From: Aquatica leii
Taxonomy: Eukaryota > Arthropoda > Insecta > Coleoptera > Lampyridae
Assembly (NCBI GenBank): GCA_035610365.1
Contig: CM069436.1
Coordinates: forward strand, 40,865,117 to 40,929,116
Reading direction: 5' to 3'
DNA: 64,000 nucleotides
This document shows positions 26,036-37,680 of this stretch, piece by piece (positions within the stretch are counted from its first letter, which is position 1; each line of letters opens with the position of its first letter). The notes beneath the pieces are model-generated. The model worked only from the letters and a program-made list of their open reading frames with translations. It was not told the DNA's origin and did no database searches. Made by a program: the position numbers and the translations under genes.

Positions 26036-26940
26036 GTATCTTAGTTTGAGCGTTAATTTAACATCCGTCTCAGAAACCGGTAGAACGTTTTCACAGATTT
26101 ATTCAAATAACAAGCCAAACCCGAGCAGCCCTTGCCACTACTGTTTTGTCATTTCTAAACAAATGCGGCATTGATATAAAAAACTTGCAAAAGCAATCAT
26201 ATGACAATGCAGCGAATATGTCATGGTGCTACAATAATCTTCAAGCGCACATTACGATAATTAATTGTCAGGCACACTACATTTCTTCTGCAGTAAACTC
26301 CTTAAATTTAGTTGCAGTGTGTGTTGTAGAAAGCTCCATTGGAGCAACCTTATTTTTCTGACTTGTACAAAGAATTTAAACTTTCTTTTTGATATGAACT
26401 TACGGTTGAAAAGTTAAGATCAAATATGTTTCAGAACAAAAATAGTGAGAGTCAGCAAAGCTCAACACTAGTTGTAAAGAGATCTAATGCTACATGGTGA
26501 TGTGCAGAGGCCTGCGGTTACAGCAACTTTTAGAAGGCTCATCACTAAAAATGTGAATCAAAAACCTGCGACAGTTTACAAGGCAAAATGTCTATTGAAT
26601 GAGATGACAAAGAAGGAAAATATCGTTTTGGGGTGCAATCTTGGACCGAATTAACAAAGCAAGTAAATTTCTACAGTCATTGCTTGACTTTCTGAAATTA
26701 CAAAAAAAAACGTTTGATAACTAGATGATGATAAAGAAGCGGAAGAGGTTGTGCTTAAAGAAAATAAAAGGTTCAGATGCAAAATTTCTTATACAAGTTA
26801 TGTGCAGAAGTTTGGCGCATAACAAAGTTCAATGTGAATTCAAATCCTTTAATTCACATCAAAAACAGAGGTTTACATTAAAGAAACTGCTCAAAGATTT
26901 TCAGAAGAGTATCGCAGATACAAAAGGTTAAGGTTTGCAG
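26036..26940 (+). pseudogene. hAT transposase, C-terminal half (DUF4371/RNase H-like)
   Basis: Continues the hAT frame immediately after the Harbinger target duplication: YLSLSVNLTSVSET (the SxSVDST block with Asp replaced by Asn), then from 26115 a long open stretch with ATTVLSFLNKCGIDIKNLQ, QSYDNAANMSWCYNNLQAHI and INCQAHYISSAVNSLNLV. These are the QSYDNASNMSG and HYxxCxxHSLNLV motifs of this hAT subgroup; the Cys before the HSLNLV His is Ser and the His itself is replaced (SAVNSLNLV). After a stop at 26361 the LVVKRSNATWW block (RLSDTRWS in the family) appears near 26470. The ITKKN...LDDDK region follows at 26690-26740. The C-terminal dimerisation domain is not clear. Confidence 0.75.
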
Positions 26941-26944
26941 GTTA

Positions 26945-27470
26945 AATGGTTCACTTTGTAAATGGCGGTAAAATTTTTTAATTTATTTAAAGATAAATCC
27001 TCGTATCTGCAATTCTTTGAATTTGACGTTTGCTTTTAGTCAAGTTTTAAATACTGTTAGTTAATTAGTTTGACGCATTTCAAACATCTTTGTCATTTTT
27101 AATTGTTAAGAAATTTTGTTTTCAATTAATTTATGGTTTTACGTTGCTTGAATATTCTGCGTTTAAGCCAATTCAGCATTCTTTTTGTGTTAGTAAAAAT
27201 CAGATTGCTATATGATATAGGTTTGTAATAATTCTTATTGGGGTCTTTAAATCCGCGATAATTTAAGCACTGTTTTTTTGTATTATATCATTAAGAATTT
27301 GGTTTATTCTTTATTATGTTTGGTTACGGTTGCAAGTACGATATGGAAAACTTCGTCCCAAACTAACGTGAAATTACGTTTCGTTTTAATTTTTTATCTC
27401 TGTAGGTTGCACTTTCATCATAGAAGGATTTATTTTAAAAAAACTTATAGACAATGTTTGTAATACTAAC
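26945..27470. other. Intergenic, nothing recognised
   Basis: AT-rich sequence between the hAT remnant and the Penelope-like 3' end. The plus frame at 27278-27463 has no recognisable similarity. Confidence 0.4.
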
Positions 27471-27516
27471 ATTAGAATGTCTTCCGGGTTTGGGCCGTGT
27501 CATAGTTGCAACCGAA

Positions 27517-27562
27517 GCTGCCAACGTTTCGCCCACTTTCGTAAGGGGCTTCATCAGGGCGT
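27517..27562 (-). ncRNA. Hammerhead ribozyme motif in Penelope-like 3' region
   Basis: On the minus strand the core boxes CTGATGA (27557-27551) and GAAAC (27530-27526) flank a stem II of GCCC paired with GGGC, and GCC before the first box can pair with GGC after the second to form stem I. Stem III would be minimal, as reported for hammerheads of Penelope-like elements. It lies 220 bp downstream of the GIY-YIG stop, where such elements carry it. Self-cleavage is inferred from the consensus, not shown. Confidence 0.7.
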
Positions 27563-27778
27563 GAGATAAATCGCAAAACTCAAACAAGCAATCGAAATCT
27601 AACTAAGAACTTCTCAAAAGTTAGGTTATCCACTTGTAAAACAAGCCATAACCTAAACTATGAAAAGGTAAGAAAGAAAACGATAACCTGAAAAAGCAAA
27701 CGAAAATCTAACAAAGAACCACTACCGAGTTAGGTAATCAACTTGTGAACCAAGCCAGATTCTAAACTCCGTGGAAGT

Positions 27779-28440
27779 GACTTAAGAAGAAATGGTCTCC
27801 GTATTTAAAGGAAAAGGATCGTCACGGATGATCAAGCTCGACCCTGATTGGGTTACGGTTGCTAGGGGGCGTGTTTTTGATAAATGACTAATAACAGGGA
27901 ACCAAAGAGGGGATAGTTCGAAACCATGATCGCGATTGAAGTTATTGGGGTGTTTGATGATTTCTATGCTTTCTCGGAATTTCCTGTTGAAAAAGAATGG
28001 AGATTTGGCAATCAATGAAACATTATCAAAATCTATCTTGTGACCTGTAGTAAAATGATGTTCAGCGACCGCAGACTTGGAAGTATACCTTTTTCTTATA
28101 CAACGATCATGTTCTGAAATGCGAGTAATGACGGAACGACCGGTTTCACCAATGTAGACTAAACCACAAGAACAGGGAATTTGATATACACCTTGAGATG
28201 AAAGTGTAGGAAATTTGTCTTTGGGAGAAGGAAGAATCTGAGAGATTTTGCCTGTCGAGTTGAATATGGGTTTAATACCATTCTTACGAAGGAGTTTCCC
28301 TATTTGATCTGTAACCTTGTGAATGTAGGGTAAAAAGGCCAATTTCGGGTTGGATTCGGGAGTAGAAATGTCCTTAGGTAATCGAGTACGTGGATGTAAA
28401 CGACGATTAATAACTCTATGAATATTATTAATCGTTAATT
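27779..28440 (-). pseudogene. Penelope-like element C-terminal GIY-YIG endonuclease, 5'-truncated
   Basis: A clean 186-residue open stretch (28342-27782, minus) plus about 30 upstream residues in the same family frame. It carries the GIY-YIG nuclease of Penelope-like elements, which nicks the target DNA for element integration. Seen: LLRKNGIKPIF linker; KDKFPTLSSQGVYQIPC, where Gly-Val-Tyr is the first half of the signature; CGLVYIGETGRSV, the Tyr-Ile-Gly half; then RISEHDRCIR with the catalytic Arg; SAVAEHHFTTGHKIDFD; and RKFRESIEIIKHPNNFNRD with the metal-binding Glu. The upstream RT is missing, as is usual for 5'-truncated retroelements. The downstream 3' region holds a hammerhead motif. 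The nuclease domain itself shows no lesion. Confidence 0.9.
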
Positions 28441-28449
28441 ATTTTCTTT

Positions 28450-30100
28450 TATTTATTTGACTTGCATATTAAAAAATCTAAAACATTAATGTTATATAAT
28501 TAACGTTTTTAAAATTATTTTGTTTTTAATTATTAGTTAAAAGAATATATTGTATTTTAAATCTTTAACAATTATTATGCATTAACAACAATAATTAGAA
28601 TATATAAATGAAACTGATATAAATCTAAGTGTTTTATAGAAATTAATGTATATAATGTAAAGTGTAATAATGTTTTCTTTATAATTTTATTAAAAATAAA
28701 AATTACGTCGACATTAGTTGTATAGTCATATAGAATGATATTCTATCTAAACTGTCAAACTCACGTCAGACTATATTGAAAACCTGAAACAACTCTGCAT
28801 GGCTGCGCTATTACTTTAAAAAGTAATAATAAAAGTTATAAACGAATTTCACGCTTGCCACATCTGTTTTAAGCCAAGATGTAAGGTTGATGTTTGCCTA
28901 TGTGACAATATATACATTTCCATGTACTATACAATGATATCCAAGGAATTGGAAATTGAAGCACATTGCATTAACCGCCAATATCATTGTTCCCTTAGTT
29001 CAAATCAAATTTCCTAAAATATATTAAACGTCTTTTCCTTTAGATCACAAAGAGCGATTTTGCGTTTTAATAAAAGAATGATAGGTTCTAACATTATTTA
29101 TTTTTCAAAATATTGCGCGACTTTCAATATTGAACGGTTCTGATATTTGTGTCAATTTTATTAAAATACTTGATACGTATTTAAAGCAGTAAAGTATTTT
29201 TATGTGCATTTTGGTTCAATTGTTTTATGTCGTGACTATCTATTAAAACGCATATTTACACTATATTATTAATTTCACATAGTATAAACCTTTTTAAGTT
29301 TTATTAAGTGTAATTATACAACAAAATAGTTCTTGTTTTACATCAATTTATGTTTATCTGTATAATTAATTTTTTTAATTAAATTAATAGTTGAAGTTTT
29401 CTTAACATTTTTACTTCAAATAATAAAATTAATGTACTGTGCCTGAAAATTTACTAAAACGAAAAACTCTAGAAACTTATTTAAAAGACAACCCTATTTG
29501 TGTAATACTATAAAAAACTAAAAATATTATTAATATTTGTAGTATAATAATTTTTTATATTTATAAATATACTTATTAAAATAAAAATGTTTTTTGTGTT
29601 TGTACTTTAACGATTTGATAATGTTTAACCAAAGAGTATGTAATGGGTTGGTTTAACTATGCATCAAAAAAGATTTTATTCTTTATGTTTATTAACACAT
29701 TAATTTTAAGATTTACTTTGTACGTACGTTTTAAAATAAAGATTATAAGCTAAGCAAAACATTTCATTAGTAATTTTCTTAATGTTATTATTAATTGTTT
29801 TTAATGTTTAGGTGTCGCTAATATGCTCACTTCAGCACGGCTTCGGTTTTATTAAAATGAACAGCAAACAACACATTAGATTTCAAGATAAAAACTCAAT
29901 TACGTTACCATATTAATATTTTTTGTTATTTTACATTTTGTAGGGTATTTTGGTTGAAACCCAAACAATTTATTGTTGCAATCATTTTTTCTTTATACAG
30001 GGTTTGACATTACTCCGGCATCGGTTTCTAGTGCTTTTGTATAAATGTCAGCATAAAATCTTTAGTACTATAGTCGTTTCTATTGGAAAGTTGCATGTTT
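28450..30100. other. AT-rich stretch with mariner-end-like strings
   Basis: No gene. TATACAGGG strings at about 29996 and 30117 resemble the ends of Tc1/mariner-superfamily elements; the second precedes the transposase relic at 30430. Confidence 0.4.
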
Positions 30101-30429
30101 TAAAATCATTTTTGTATATACAGGGTGTTTTGTTTCTGCTGGGCAGTATGAAGATACAATTTTTTAAATAGCTATTTGGTGAAGGTTTAATTTAAATAAT
30201 AATATTTTAAAATGTTTTTAATTGATTGCGACGTTGCCATATTAAAGCTATTTCGTTAAAAAAGTGACAAAACTGGTGCTTTTTCAAAGTAGTATTTGTT
30301 TTTGTAAATTTGTAGATGAAAGTCCGAAGTACTTAAATGGTTCTAAATATTCTTTTTCGCCATACTTATTCTGTTTGAGAGTGTCAACTTTCAAAATTTT
30401 CAAATTGCTGAAATAAATAGATAGGCGGT

Positions 30430-30900
30430 CAATGTATAGATAAGAATTGTGGATGATTTTATTATAGGTCTTTACTTGTTGGATGGTCATTTAAACGCCG
30501 ACAGTTATTTGGAAATTTTGAATAATTCTTTTCCACAGTTACTAGAAAATGTTCTGGAAAACACAAAAAAACTCATATGGTATCAGTATCATGGTGCGCC
30601 CTGTCATTTTGCTATAAATGTGCGTAATTATTGAAACAAAAAATATTGTGATCAATGGATTGGTCGACAAGGTCCTGTCCTACGACCGGCAACATCTCTG
30701 GATCTTACAGTAATGAATTTCTTTTCATATTAATTCGTAAAAAGTTACGTATTGTAAAAAGATCCTACTACACAAATGGCAATGAAAAACAGAATAAGAA
30801 CCGCATTTTATAACATCACAAACGAGATGTTACAAAATGTGTGCGAATCTTTACGGCAAAGAGTTAAGACGGTCAAAATTTTGAATACTTGCTAAATTAA
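30430..30900 (+). pseudogene. Mariner-type (DDE_3) transposase C-terminal half
   Basis: Plus-strand catalytic half of an IS630/Tc1/mariner-superfamily transposase, open from 30449 to 30634 and then interrupted. Blocks: LDGHLNADSYLEILNNSFPQ, LLENVLENTKKLIWYQYHGA, PCHFAINVRNY, CDQWIGRQGPV, then SLDLTVMNFFSY, where the third catalytic acid (SPDLTPLDFF block) is present, and a tail TTQMAMKNRIRTAFYNI. The second catalytic Asp, in the QHDGAP block, has become His (YHGAP). A TATACAGGGTG end-like string at 30115-30125 may be its left terminus; if so, the N-terminal half of the gene is deleted. It is related to, but not identical with, the element at 33495-38704. Confidence 0.75.
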
Positions 30901-31469
30901 TATTTTTTTCGTCTTGTTGCTGTTTTAATAATTTTTCTCTTTATGTTTTTTTTTATTTAATAGAAACAAAGCCTACTAGCATAAACCTGCTTGATTAAAA
31001 TAATGCTTGTGATTTAACCTAGCCGGAATTAATTTTATGGCACCTTTTTTATTGAAACTTTCAGGATGCCTTTAAATGTAACATATTATACAAAAAAAAT
31101 AGTACAAAAATATTAATCTTACCTGTCTATCTAAGATTAATGTCATTTTGAGAGGACAGTAGGCATAAACATGGTGTACACATTTTTTAACATTTATTAT
31201 TAGTATTCATACACAGTGGGTACAAAATAAGAAATAGTTCACACAAAAGTGAAATAAAAAAAATACAACAAATTATTACACCAAACAAATAATATTAAAT
31301 ATTTTAAAACTATGTTTTAAGAAAAATTATTGTGATACGCAGGGAAACAATCAATATGCAAAGCTACATCACATTTTATACATTTGCGCTGAACTTTTAA
31401 TGACAGATGCGACATCTTATTTGTTTTTCTTGATATATAATGTAATCATCATTATTATCAAATCTTTAT

Positions 31470-32970
31470 TCAATGTGCTGGATTGAATTAAGTCGACCTC
31501 TTTGTGTTGCATTGCAACTAGATTCTAACAGCGTTTCTGGTATTTGTTGCTAAATGATAGTTTTACTTTTTGTTTTTCCTCTCAAGGAACCAAGCCAAAA
31601 ATTTCTGAGTGTTTAACTATGACGCGGTCTAAGCGGAAAGTCAATTATAATCATGGTGTAGAATAGCTTTTTATGGACTTAACGTGTTTATTATTCGGGC
31701 TAATTCCTTCAAAATTTATATAGTATCCCAAATAAGAAATTTGTAAATACAGAAAAAAAAAATTTGTAATTTCAAGTGTAATAAATTAGTAACTAAAACC
31801 TCAAACACTTCTAATCTTGTAAATATTAAACGAAATTTTCGATCGCAACAAGAATGTCATCAATATGAATAAGAATTTTCTTTAAATAAGTGTCGAAAAA
31901 CTGTATCTATAAATTGACTAAACAGATCAAGGTTATTTTTAAGACCAAATAGCATTTTTACGAACTCATACTGCCCATCTTCGAATACAAAACCAATAAA
32001 CTTTCTAAAATTTTTAACAATATGATGAAAAGCATCTTTAAGATCCAATTTAGAATAAAGTTTCTTACCTCTTAATTTATTTAAAAAAACTTAAATAATT
32101 GGTATTGGAAAATTGTCTTAATATCATAATCATTAATGGCCGATAATCTACACACATTCTAACCCGGTTATTTCTTTTTGTCACTAATACGACTTTGTCA
32201 GCAACCTCAGAGTTACTCCGTTAAATAATATTGCTACAAAGCAAATCTTGAATAATGGCTTTTAGGTTAGATTTAAAATTTTCTAGAGTAGGATAATTTT
32301 CTCGGGCAAAAAATAATAGAACAGAATTAGGAGTTGTCCTAATCTTTAGCTCTACGTATGTTACAAAAAGTTCTGGTTGCTTTGGGTTAACGTACTTATC
32401 TAAACACAAATTTTGTAGCGTACTCTTAATCTTATAACTTATTGAATGGTCAATATAAATTAACGTCATTTTTCTTAATCTCATAATCAATGTACATAAT
32501 ATCGTAAATCGGTTCCGAGTTACCGGATTCAGATTGGTTTAAAAAAATAACATATCCACAGCTAACTTACCTGAATATTCTTTTCAAATAAATTACGACC
32601 AAATAAAATATCATATTGAATAGATGTTTCTTTTAACCACATAAAATTGTAAATCTAACTTAAAATTATTTATTAAAACATCAAAATCTACAGTGTCCAA
32701 CGTCTCCAATACAGAACAATTAACACAACATAATTGGTTGCTAATTTTTATAAGCATAATTATACTTTGGGTGAAGTTCTTTTAATGAACCTTTTGTCGG
32801 ATGTCTCACAAATTTGTGAAAGAACACTAAAGCTTTTAATTTCTCCTGGCCAATTAAACTTTGCCAGGGCTATATTTATACCCCGGTCTTCATTTGTGAT
32901 ATATTTGAATACTAAAATAAGTTGACTTAATGACTTAATATCTTTCATTTTAGCCATAGTGCGCAAATTG
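31470..32970 (-). pseudogene. Ty3/Gypsy pol remnant (protease to RT)
   Basis: Minus strand, many frame breaks. From 32960 downward: a gag/protease region containing the DILFGRNLF block expected after a retropepsin (near 32605-32630). Then IRTTPNSVLLFFARENYP (32350-32280), which is the RxxPYRxxP-type entry to RT, then SNSEVADKVVLVTKRNNRVR and VDYRPL (near 32210-32140). MDLKDAFHHIVK (32048-32010) carries the first catalytic Asp, FEDGQYEFVKMLFGLKNN follows, then IHIDDILVAIEN (31880-31845) with the catalytic Asp pair in an IDD box. LGYYINFEGISPN appears near 31725-31690. RNase H and integrase are not recognised, and no LTRs were found. Confidence 0.8.
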
Positions 32971-33025
32971 ACATCGACAATTATATCAATAAGGTATGAT
33001 ACCAGGTTAGATTTAATAAGATTTA

Positions 33026-33200
33026 TGCCCGGTTGTATAAAGCAAAATTAAATATGTGGTTAGCTGACTACATTGTTAAGTACGTCATTGGTGGTCAAGT
33101 ATACATGATTTTGTACTTGACGGCCAATAGCGACACTTAACAATATGACTACGTAGTTAACCATATTGTCAAAGTTAACAACGTTTTATGCAACCAGGCC
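33026..33200. mobile_element. Harbinger-type MITE, near-perfect palindrome
   Basis: A 175-bp fold-back element. The right arm complement starts GGCCTGGTTGCATAAA; the left arm starts TGCCCGGTTGTATAAA. TTA flanks both sides (33023-33025 and 33201-33203). The arms stay complementary almost to the centre (AACAATATGACTACGTAG on one side, CTGACTACATTGTTAAG on the other). The terminal GGTTGCATAAA core closely resembles the GGTTGCACAAA end of the Harbinger element at 23094. Confidence 0.85.
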
Positions 33201-33494
33201 TTAGTCTATTGCCTAGCATTACTTTATTCATAAAGTACGAATAAAAATGCTCTAAACGATAGATATGTGCGGTCAGATATTTACCTACACACGTCTACAA
33301 CGGTATGAAGAAAGTTAGTGCTAAATGTCAATAATGTGACGGTTATGATGTAGACAAACACATTTACCATCTGTTGCGTAAAAATTCAACTAAAGGGCAA
33401 ATTTTTTATATTATTATTCAATACTATGACAAAACACAACACCTAGCAAAACACCTAAAGGTAGCATTGGTGACTAGAGTAAGGTTAGAGTATA

Positions 33495-34065
33495 CCGGGT
33501 GAATTTTTAAGCGCGGCTCGCAAATTTATCTCAAAAACTATTTGGTTTAGCAATACGTGCAAAAAATTATAGACTAAATCACATATAGACAATTCACTGA
33601 AAATATTTTTTATTTTTGAATACCCTTTAAGGGTAAGTACAAAAAATTGTAATTTTTGCAATGATTTTAAATGTAAGGATATTCATTACCCTACCTAAGT
33701 CGAAAGTTTATCTAATTCAACATTAAAATTGTCTATTACAAAATTTCTAAATATTTATGTTAAACTGTTAGGTGATGACAAAACCTTGATAGACAGAAAT
33801 GAACGTATTGTTGATTAGAAATGTTTTGTTATTAATAATTTATAACTGTCGTTTATTACGGAAGATTCTACGGTAGAAACACCATATGGCACTTTTCTTG
33901 AAATTTTTTTGTTAAATTGGTGACGCATTTTAGTGAAGACTCGCAGGTTTTTGCAATTTTTTAGTATAGTTGTAAAATACATGAATAAGCAAATCTTGAA
34001 CTTTCTGTCATTGGAGAATTGGAAGATTGGCACAAAATGTTTAACAATGAAGAATTTCGTATTAT
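33495..34065 (+). repeat. Left inverted arm of the mariner-type element
   Basis: Complementary to 38130-38704 along its length. Shared landmarks include ATTTATCTC, TAGACTAAATCACATATAG, AATTCACTGAAAATATTTT, TGAACGTATTG and ACACAAAATGTTTAA. The last lies within sequence that on the right arm is the end of the transposase gene, so this arm contains an inverted copy of coding sequence. The 91-residue minus frame at 33815-34090 reflects this. Confidence 0.75.
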
Positions 34066-35399
34066 GAACAATAGCATAACGGCTATACAAAACGGTTTGC
34101 CTCCTGGTAATGTGATAATCACATTAATGATTTCTTCTTATAGGAGGTAGGAAAAGAAGTAATAAAGAAACAGTTATTTCTTTCCTTACCTCTTAAAAAC
34201 AGAGATCATTAATTTGACCATCACAGATCAAAAAATAATAGTTATGGTAATACCTGCATTTGTTGTCAAAACATTTAGTTTGATTTTAAAAAACCACCTA
34301 TCGAGTTTATGCGTTGTGTTTCGATCTGAATTTTTGTGTTTTGCGTTGTTACATGCTTCAGTTTTGTTACTATTTTGTGTTTTTATTTTTTACCTCTTTG
34401 TTTTTCTCGTTTGTTTTCAAATACTTTGTGAAATATGGTTTTTACCATTCCATGTCTATGAGATGCTACGGATATATTTTCAATGCCAAAAAATTGAGTT
34501 AATTGCTTCAGGATATTGCAACGCTATGTATCTAAATTAAGAACGCCAATGTATGATGTATGAATGAGAGTTTTTTGTCCGTTACATACTACAGAAAACA
34601 TACAACCAATTCCAGTACGAGAAAGGAATCGTTCAGTAAGGAACGAAGAAAATGTGGTTAATGTTTTAGCCTGCACTGAGGTAAATCTCTATATTAGTAC
34701 CAGAAAAATTGAAAAGTTATTGGGAATATCTCAAAGGACAATGACAAAACTTATAAAAACCAATCGCTTTCATCATTATTCAGTCGTGTTACACCAAGCA
34801 CTTAAGCGATAAAGGCTTCGTAATAAGATAAAATTATTGTTATTGGTTGCAAGGCATGTTAAAAAAAACACATTTTTTTAATTAAAATTTTATAAACAGA
34901 TGAAACGACATTTAAAAATAATGGAAATATTAATCAACACGACATGCATTGTTATACCAAGGAAACCCTTACTGGATACAAGTTGTGGATAATCAACATC
35001 AATGGTCCGTAAATGTTTGGTGTGGGATACTTGACGAACAGATTATCAGGTTCAGCGCCGCAGCGGTCCACATGGACCGCTTTTAGTCTTGTCTTCTAGG
35101 CCGCGAAGGTCCATATAGACCGCTGTGTTGTGAAACAATAATTTTGATTTACAGGCCAGTGGACCGTATTTAACCACTTTTACGCATTCAAGGGTGTTAC
35201 ACAAAACTCGGCTTAACTTGGGTTCAGATAATAAAAAAAAATATTTTATTGCTAATAAAATATAAAATAATGCAAATTTAAGAAATATTTCTTTCAAAAA
35301 CGTAGAAAAAACTATATAACTATTTAATTGTGAAATTCTAGAAAGCAAGGAAGACAAAAAAGTGACTCTTTTGCACAATCTCGGCAGTAACTTGTTACT

Positions 35400-36899
35400 T
35401 TTTTTACACAATTTTTAAAAATTAATCTGTTTTTTTCTCATAGCACCCTTTACAATACTTACGAATTGTGTGGAATTTACCTTCTCTTTTTAAAAAGCTA
35501 TGTGTACTTTATCGGTTTGGCTTTTTTGAAATATTTTTCAACAGTTTTTTCATCATTGTTTTGTTTTGCACTATGTAAGTTCTTAGCAAAACTTCAATGG
35601 CAATTTTGCAATACCATTTGATGGTACGTCTCAAGGAGGTACTGTAGCTAGTCATTTCACAAATCGTTTTCTTTTGTTGTATTCACTGATTGCATAGGGC
35701 TTCAAACCAACTCCTTGCTTTCTTTGTATTTCTACCATAGTAGGGATATGTTTTGTACTAAGCAGGTCGCTTTTATCTTTCCATTTCATGATAGAAACCC
35801 TTTTTTCATTTTCTTTTCCAATTATTTCTCCCCGTTGTAACTTTTTTTGTGTTATCTCTTTGGGGTTTCTTCGACGGTTAACCCGCATAGTACCAACCAA
35901 ACATGTCCGTCTATTCAACAACTTACTTGCTAGTTTTAGACTTGTGTAGTAGTTGTCTATAATAATAGTCCGCCCAGCATCTAACAGATTTTCCGATAAA
36001 GGTTAAACAACATTTGTCCAAACAGAAATTGTTGGATTTTTTTCTTTACCGGCATAAAGTTTGATTCTATAGGTGTATCCGTTATCACAACATAATTTAA
36101 ATGCTCTTATACCATAGCTACGTATCTTTTGTGAAATATACTGTCTAATAATCAATCTTCCTCTAAAAGAAATAAAACTTTCATTAATACAGATTATCTG
36201 GCCCGGTAGATAACTTAATTGAAATTCTTCGTTAAGTTTCTAAATAAAAGATTCTATTTTGTAAAGGCGATCTCTTTCGAGACAATTGTTATTGTTTGTA
36301 AAGTGCTACATCTTTAATAAAATTTTAAATCTATTTCTTGTCATTACTTGTCTAATAAGAAGGAACGTCCAATAGAGCCATCAAAAGTTGTATTGCATAA
36401 ATATTTGTTTTCTCGACCATTATATCTATTATTTCATTTCTACAAACAAACTGAAAAAATCGATAGGGTCACTGCTCAGGAAAACAGCAGCTAATTCTGT
36501 TTTAACACCATGTTCACCAAAAAAAAGTAAATTTCATCTGATTTCCTGTAGGTTGCTTCCACTAATTATTTTCACTATTTGTTCCTATTGATTGCATTTC
36601 TTCAAGATCTGCATGTTGATCATTTTTATTTGATTATGTAACTGTAAATCAACGGACTGAAGAACATTACGTATATTCTCTTCATCTGAAGAAAATTTAT
36701 GAGTTTTCTGGCAAGTAAGTTGGATCTTCATCTAAATCACTTGTATCAATAAGGATTCGAAAATCTTCTTCGTAAGAATCAGAATCTGAAAGTTCAACTA
36801 AAGATATTATATATATTATTACATCACACCAAACATATAAAATAAAAATTTACCTTCTTCTGAAAATGCCCGGAGTGCCAATTCTAAAATCTTTTTCAT
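35400..36899 (-). pseudogene. piggyBac transposase, degenerate, with intron
   Basis: Start MKKILELALRAFSEEG at 36899; a donor GTAAATT at 36853 and acceptor CTTTAG at 36798 mark a 56-bp intron, followed by the acidic segment LSDSDSYEEDF and DTSDLDEDPTYLP. The catalytic region reads QIICINESFISFRGR (near 36200), where the first catalytic Asp (IDES in the family) is Asn. Then IIIDNYYTSLKLASK (near 35970-35930) keeps the second Asp. The open stretch 35921-35652 carries CLVGTMRVNRRR. SLRRTIKWYCKIAIEVLLRT (35610-35550) follows the third-Asp region, which is eroded. A Cys-rich tail with CKGCYEK ends near 35420. Several stops (near 36660 and 35500) make it a pseudogene. Confidence 0.85.
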
Positions 36900-37098
36900 C
36901 TGTTGGTCATTTTGACCAATTTGTAACTATTTTTACTGGATAATTTCTACTAATCGACCATTCAGTATGCTGGTACTGTTACAAATGCATTATAAACTGC
37001 AAATCTAACAAGTTCGGACAAGATTTAACGGACCGCTGACGGGACCTCTCCGGTCCGTACGGAATATTACACCATCTGGGCCGCTGCAATTTTATGTA

Positions 37099-37680
37099 CA
37101 CTACCGGCCAAAAGTCAGGGATCACTACAAAAATTGCACAAAACTGCTATACAGCAAGTATATTTAAAAAGAAACGTAGTTTCGCAAAGAATTACTTTCT
37201 TTATGTAAAGTGACGCGACGTGTTCCCGGACTTAGTTCGGTTCGTTTTGGGATGTTTGATTTTTTTAAACTATTTTTTTTTATAATTTTCACGCGGAACG
37301 CACGTTTCAGCACCTGCTTTCGCAATTTTTAAATGTAGACTAATATTTCGTAGCTAATATAGGGAATAGTATACTAATGGCATAAATAATGTATTATTAT
37401 AGCTATTACAGTAATAAAATGGTGTAAACCAACTTAACTAAACATTTATGAAAGAATATGTAAACAGCAGCTGTGACCACAAACTGCTTGCGACAAGATT
37501 TTTTTTTTTTATGTTTTACTTGAAATTTTTTTTTTCTGTAATATACAATAATTCTATAATTAACAGTTTATTATTGTTTACAAATACAGAAGTTTTTATT
37601 TTATTACGATCATAAAAACAGGTAGAAAGACAGAATAATGAATAGATGGACCGGTGATCCCTCATTTATGGCCGGTAGTG
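37099..37680. mobile_element. Tc1/mariner-type MITE nested in the piggyBac element
   Basis: 582 bp with inverted ends CACTACCGGCCAAAAGT... and ...TTTATGGCCGGTAGTG. About 26 of 29 terminal bases match between the arms, which also share the GGGATCAC block. TA flanks both sides (37097-37098 and 37681-37682). The interior has no coding capacity. It lies at the right end of the piggyBac element. Confidence 0.85.

Larger units (their letters stand above)
22200..26940 (+). mobile_element. hAT-type element split by a Harbinger insertion
   Basis: Two collinear plus-strand halves of one hAT transposase (ZMYM/TTF-finger, DUF4371 type) lie on either side of the PIF/Harbinger element at 23094-26032. Reading from the left half, which ends at 23090 plus the TAA duplication, directly into the right half starting at 26036 keeps the frame and the family alignment. 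They are therefore one element, cut by the later insertion. Terminal inverted repeats of the hAT element were not identified, so the outer ends are approximate. Confidence 0.75.

Noticed and set aside
34214..34540. 108-residue hydrophobic plus frame, membrane-protein-like
   Set aside because: Lies between the left arm and transposase of the mariner-type element; T-rich sequence alone gives Phe/Leu-rich frames.
35052..35411. 119-residue minus frame
   Set aside because: Runs through the Cys-rich tail remnant and terminal region of the piggyBac element, no independent gene.
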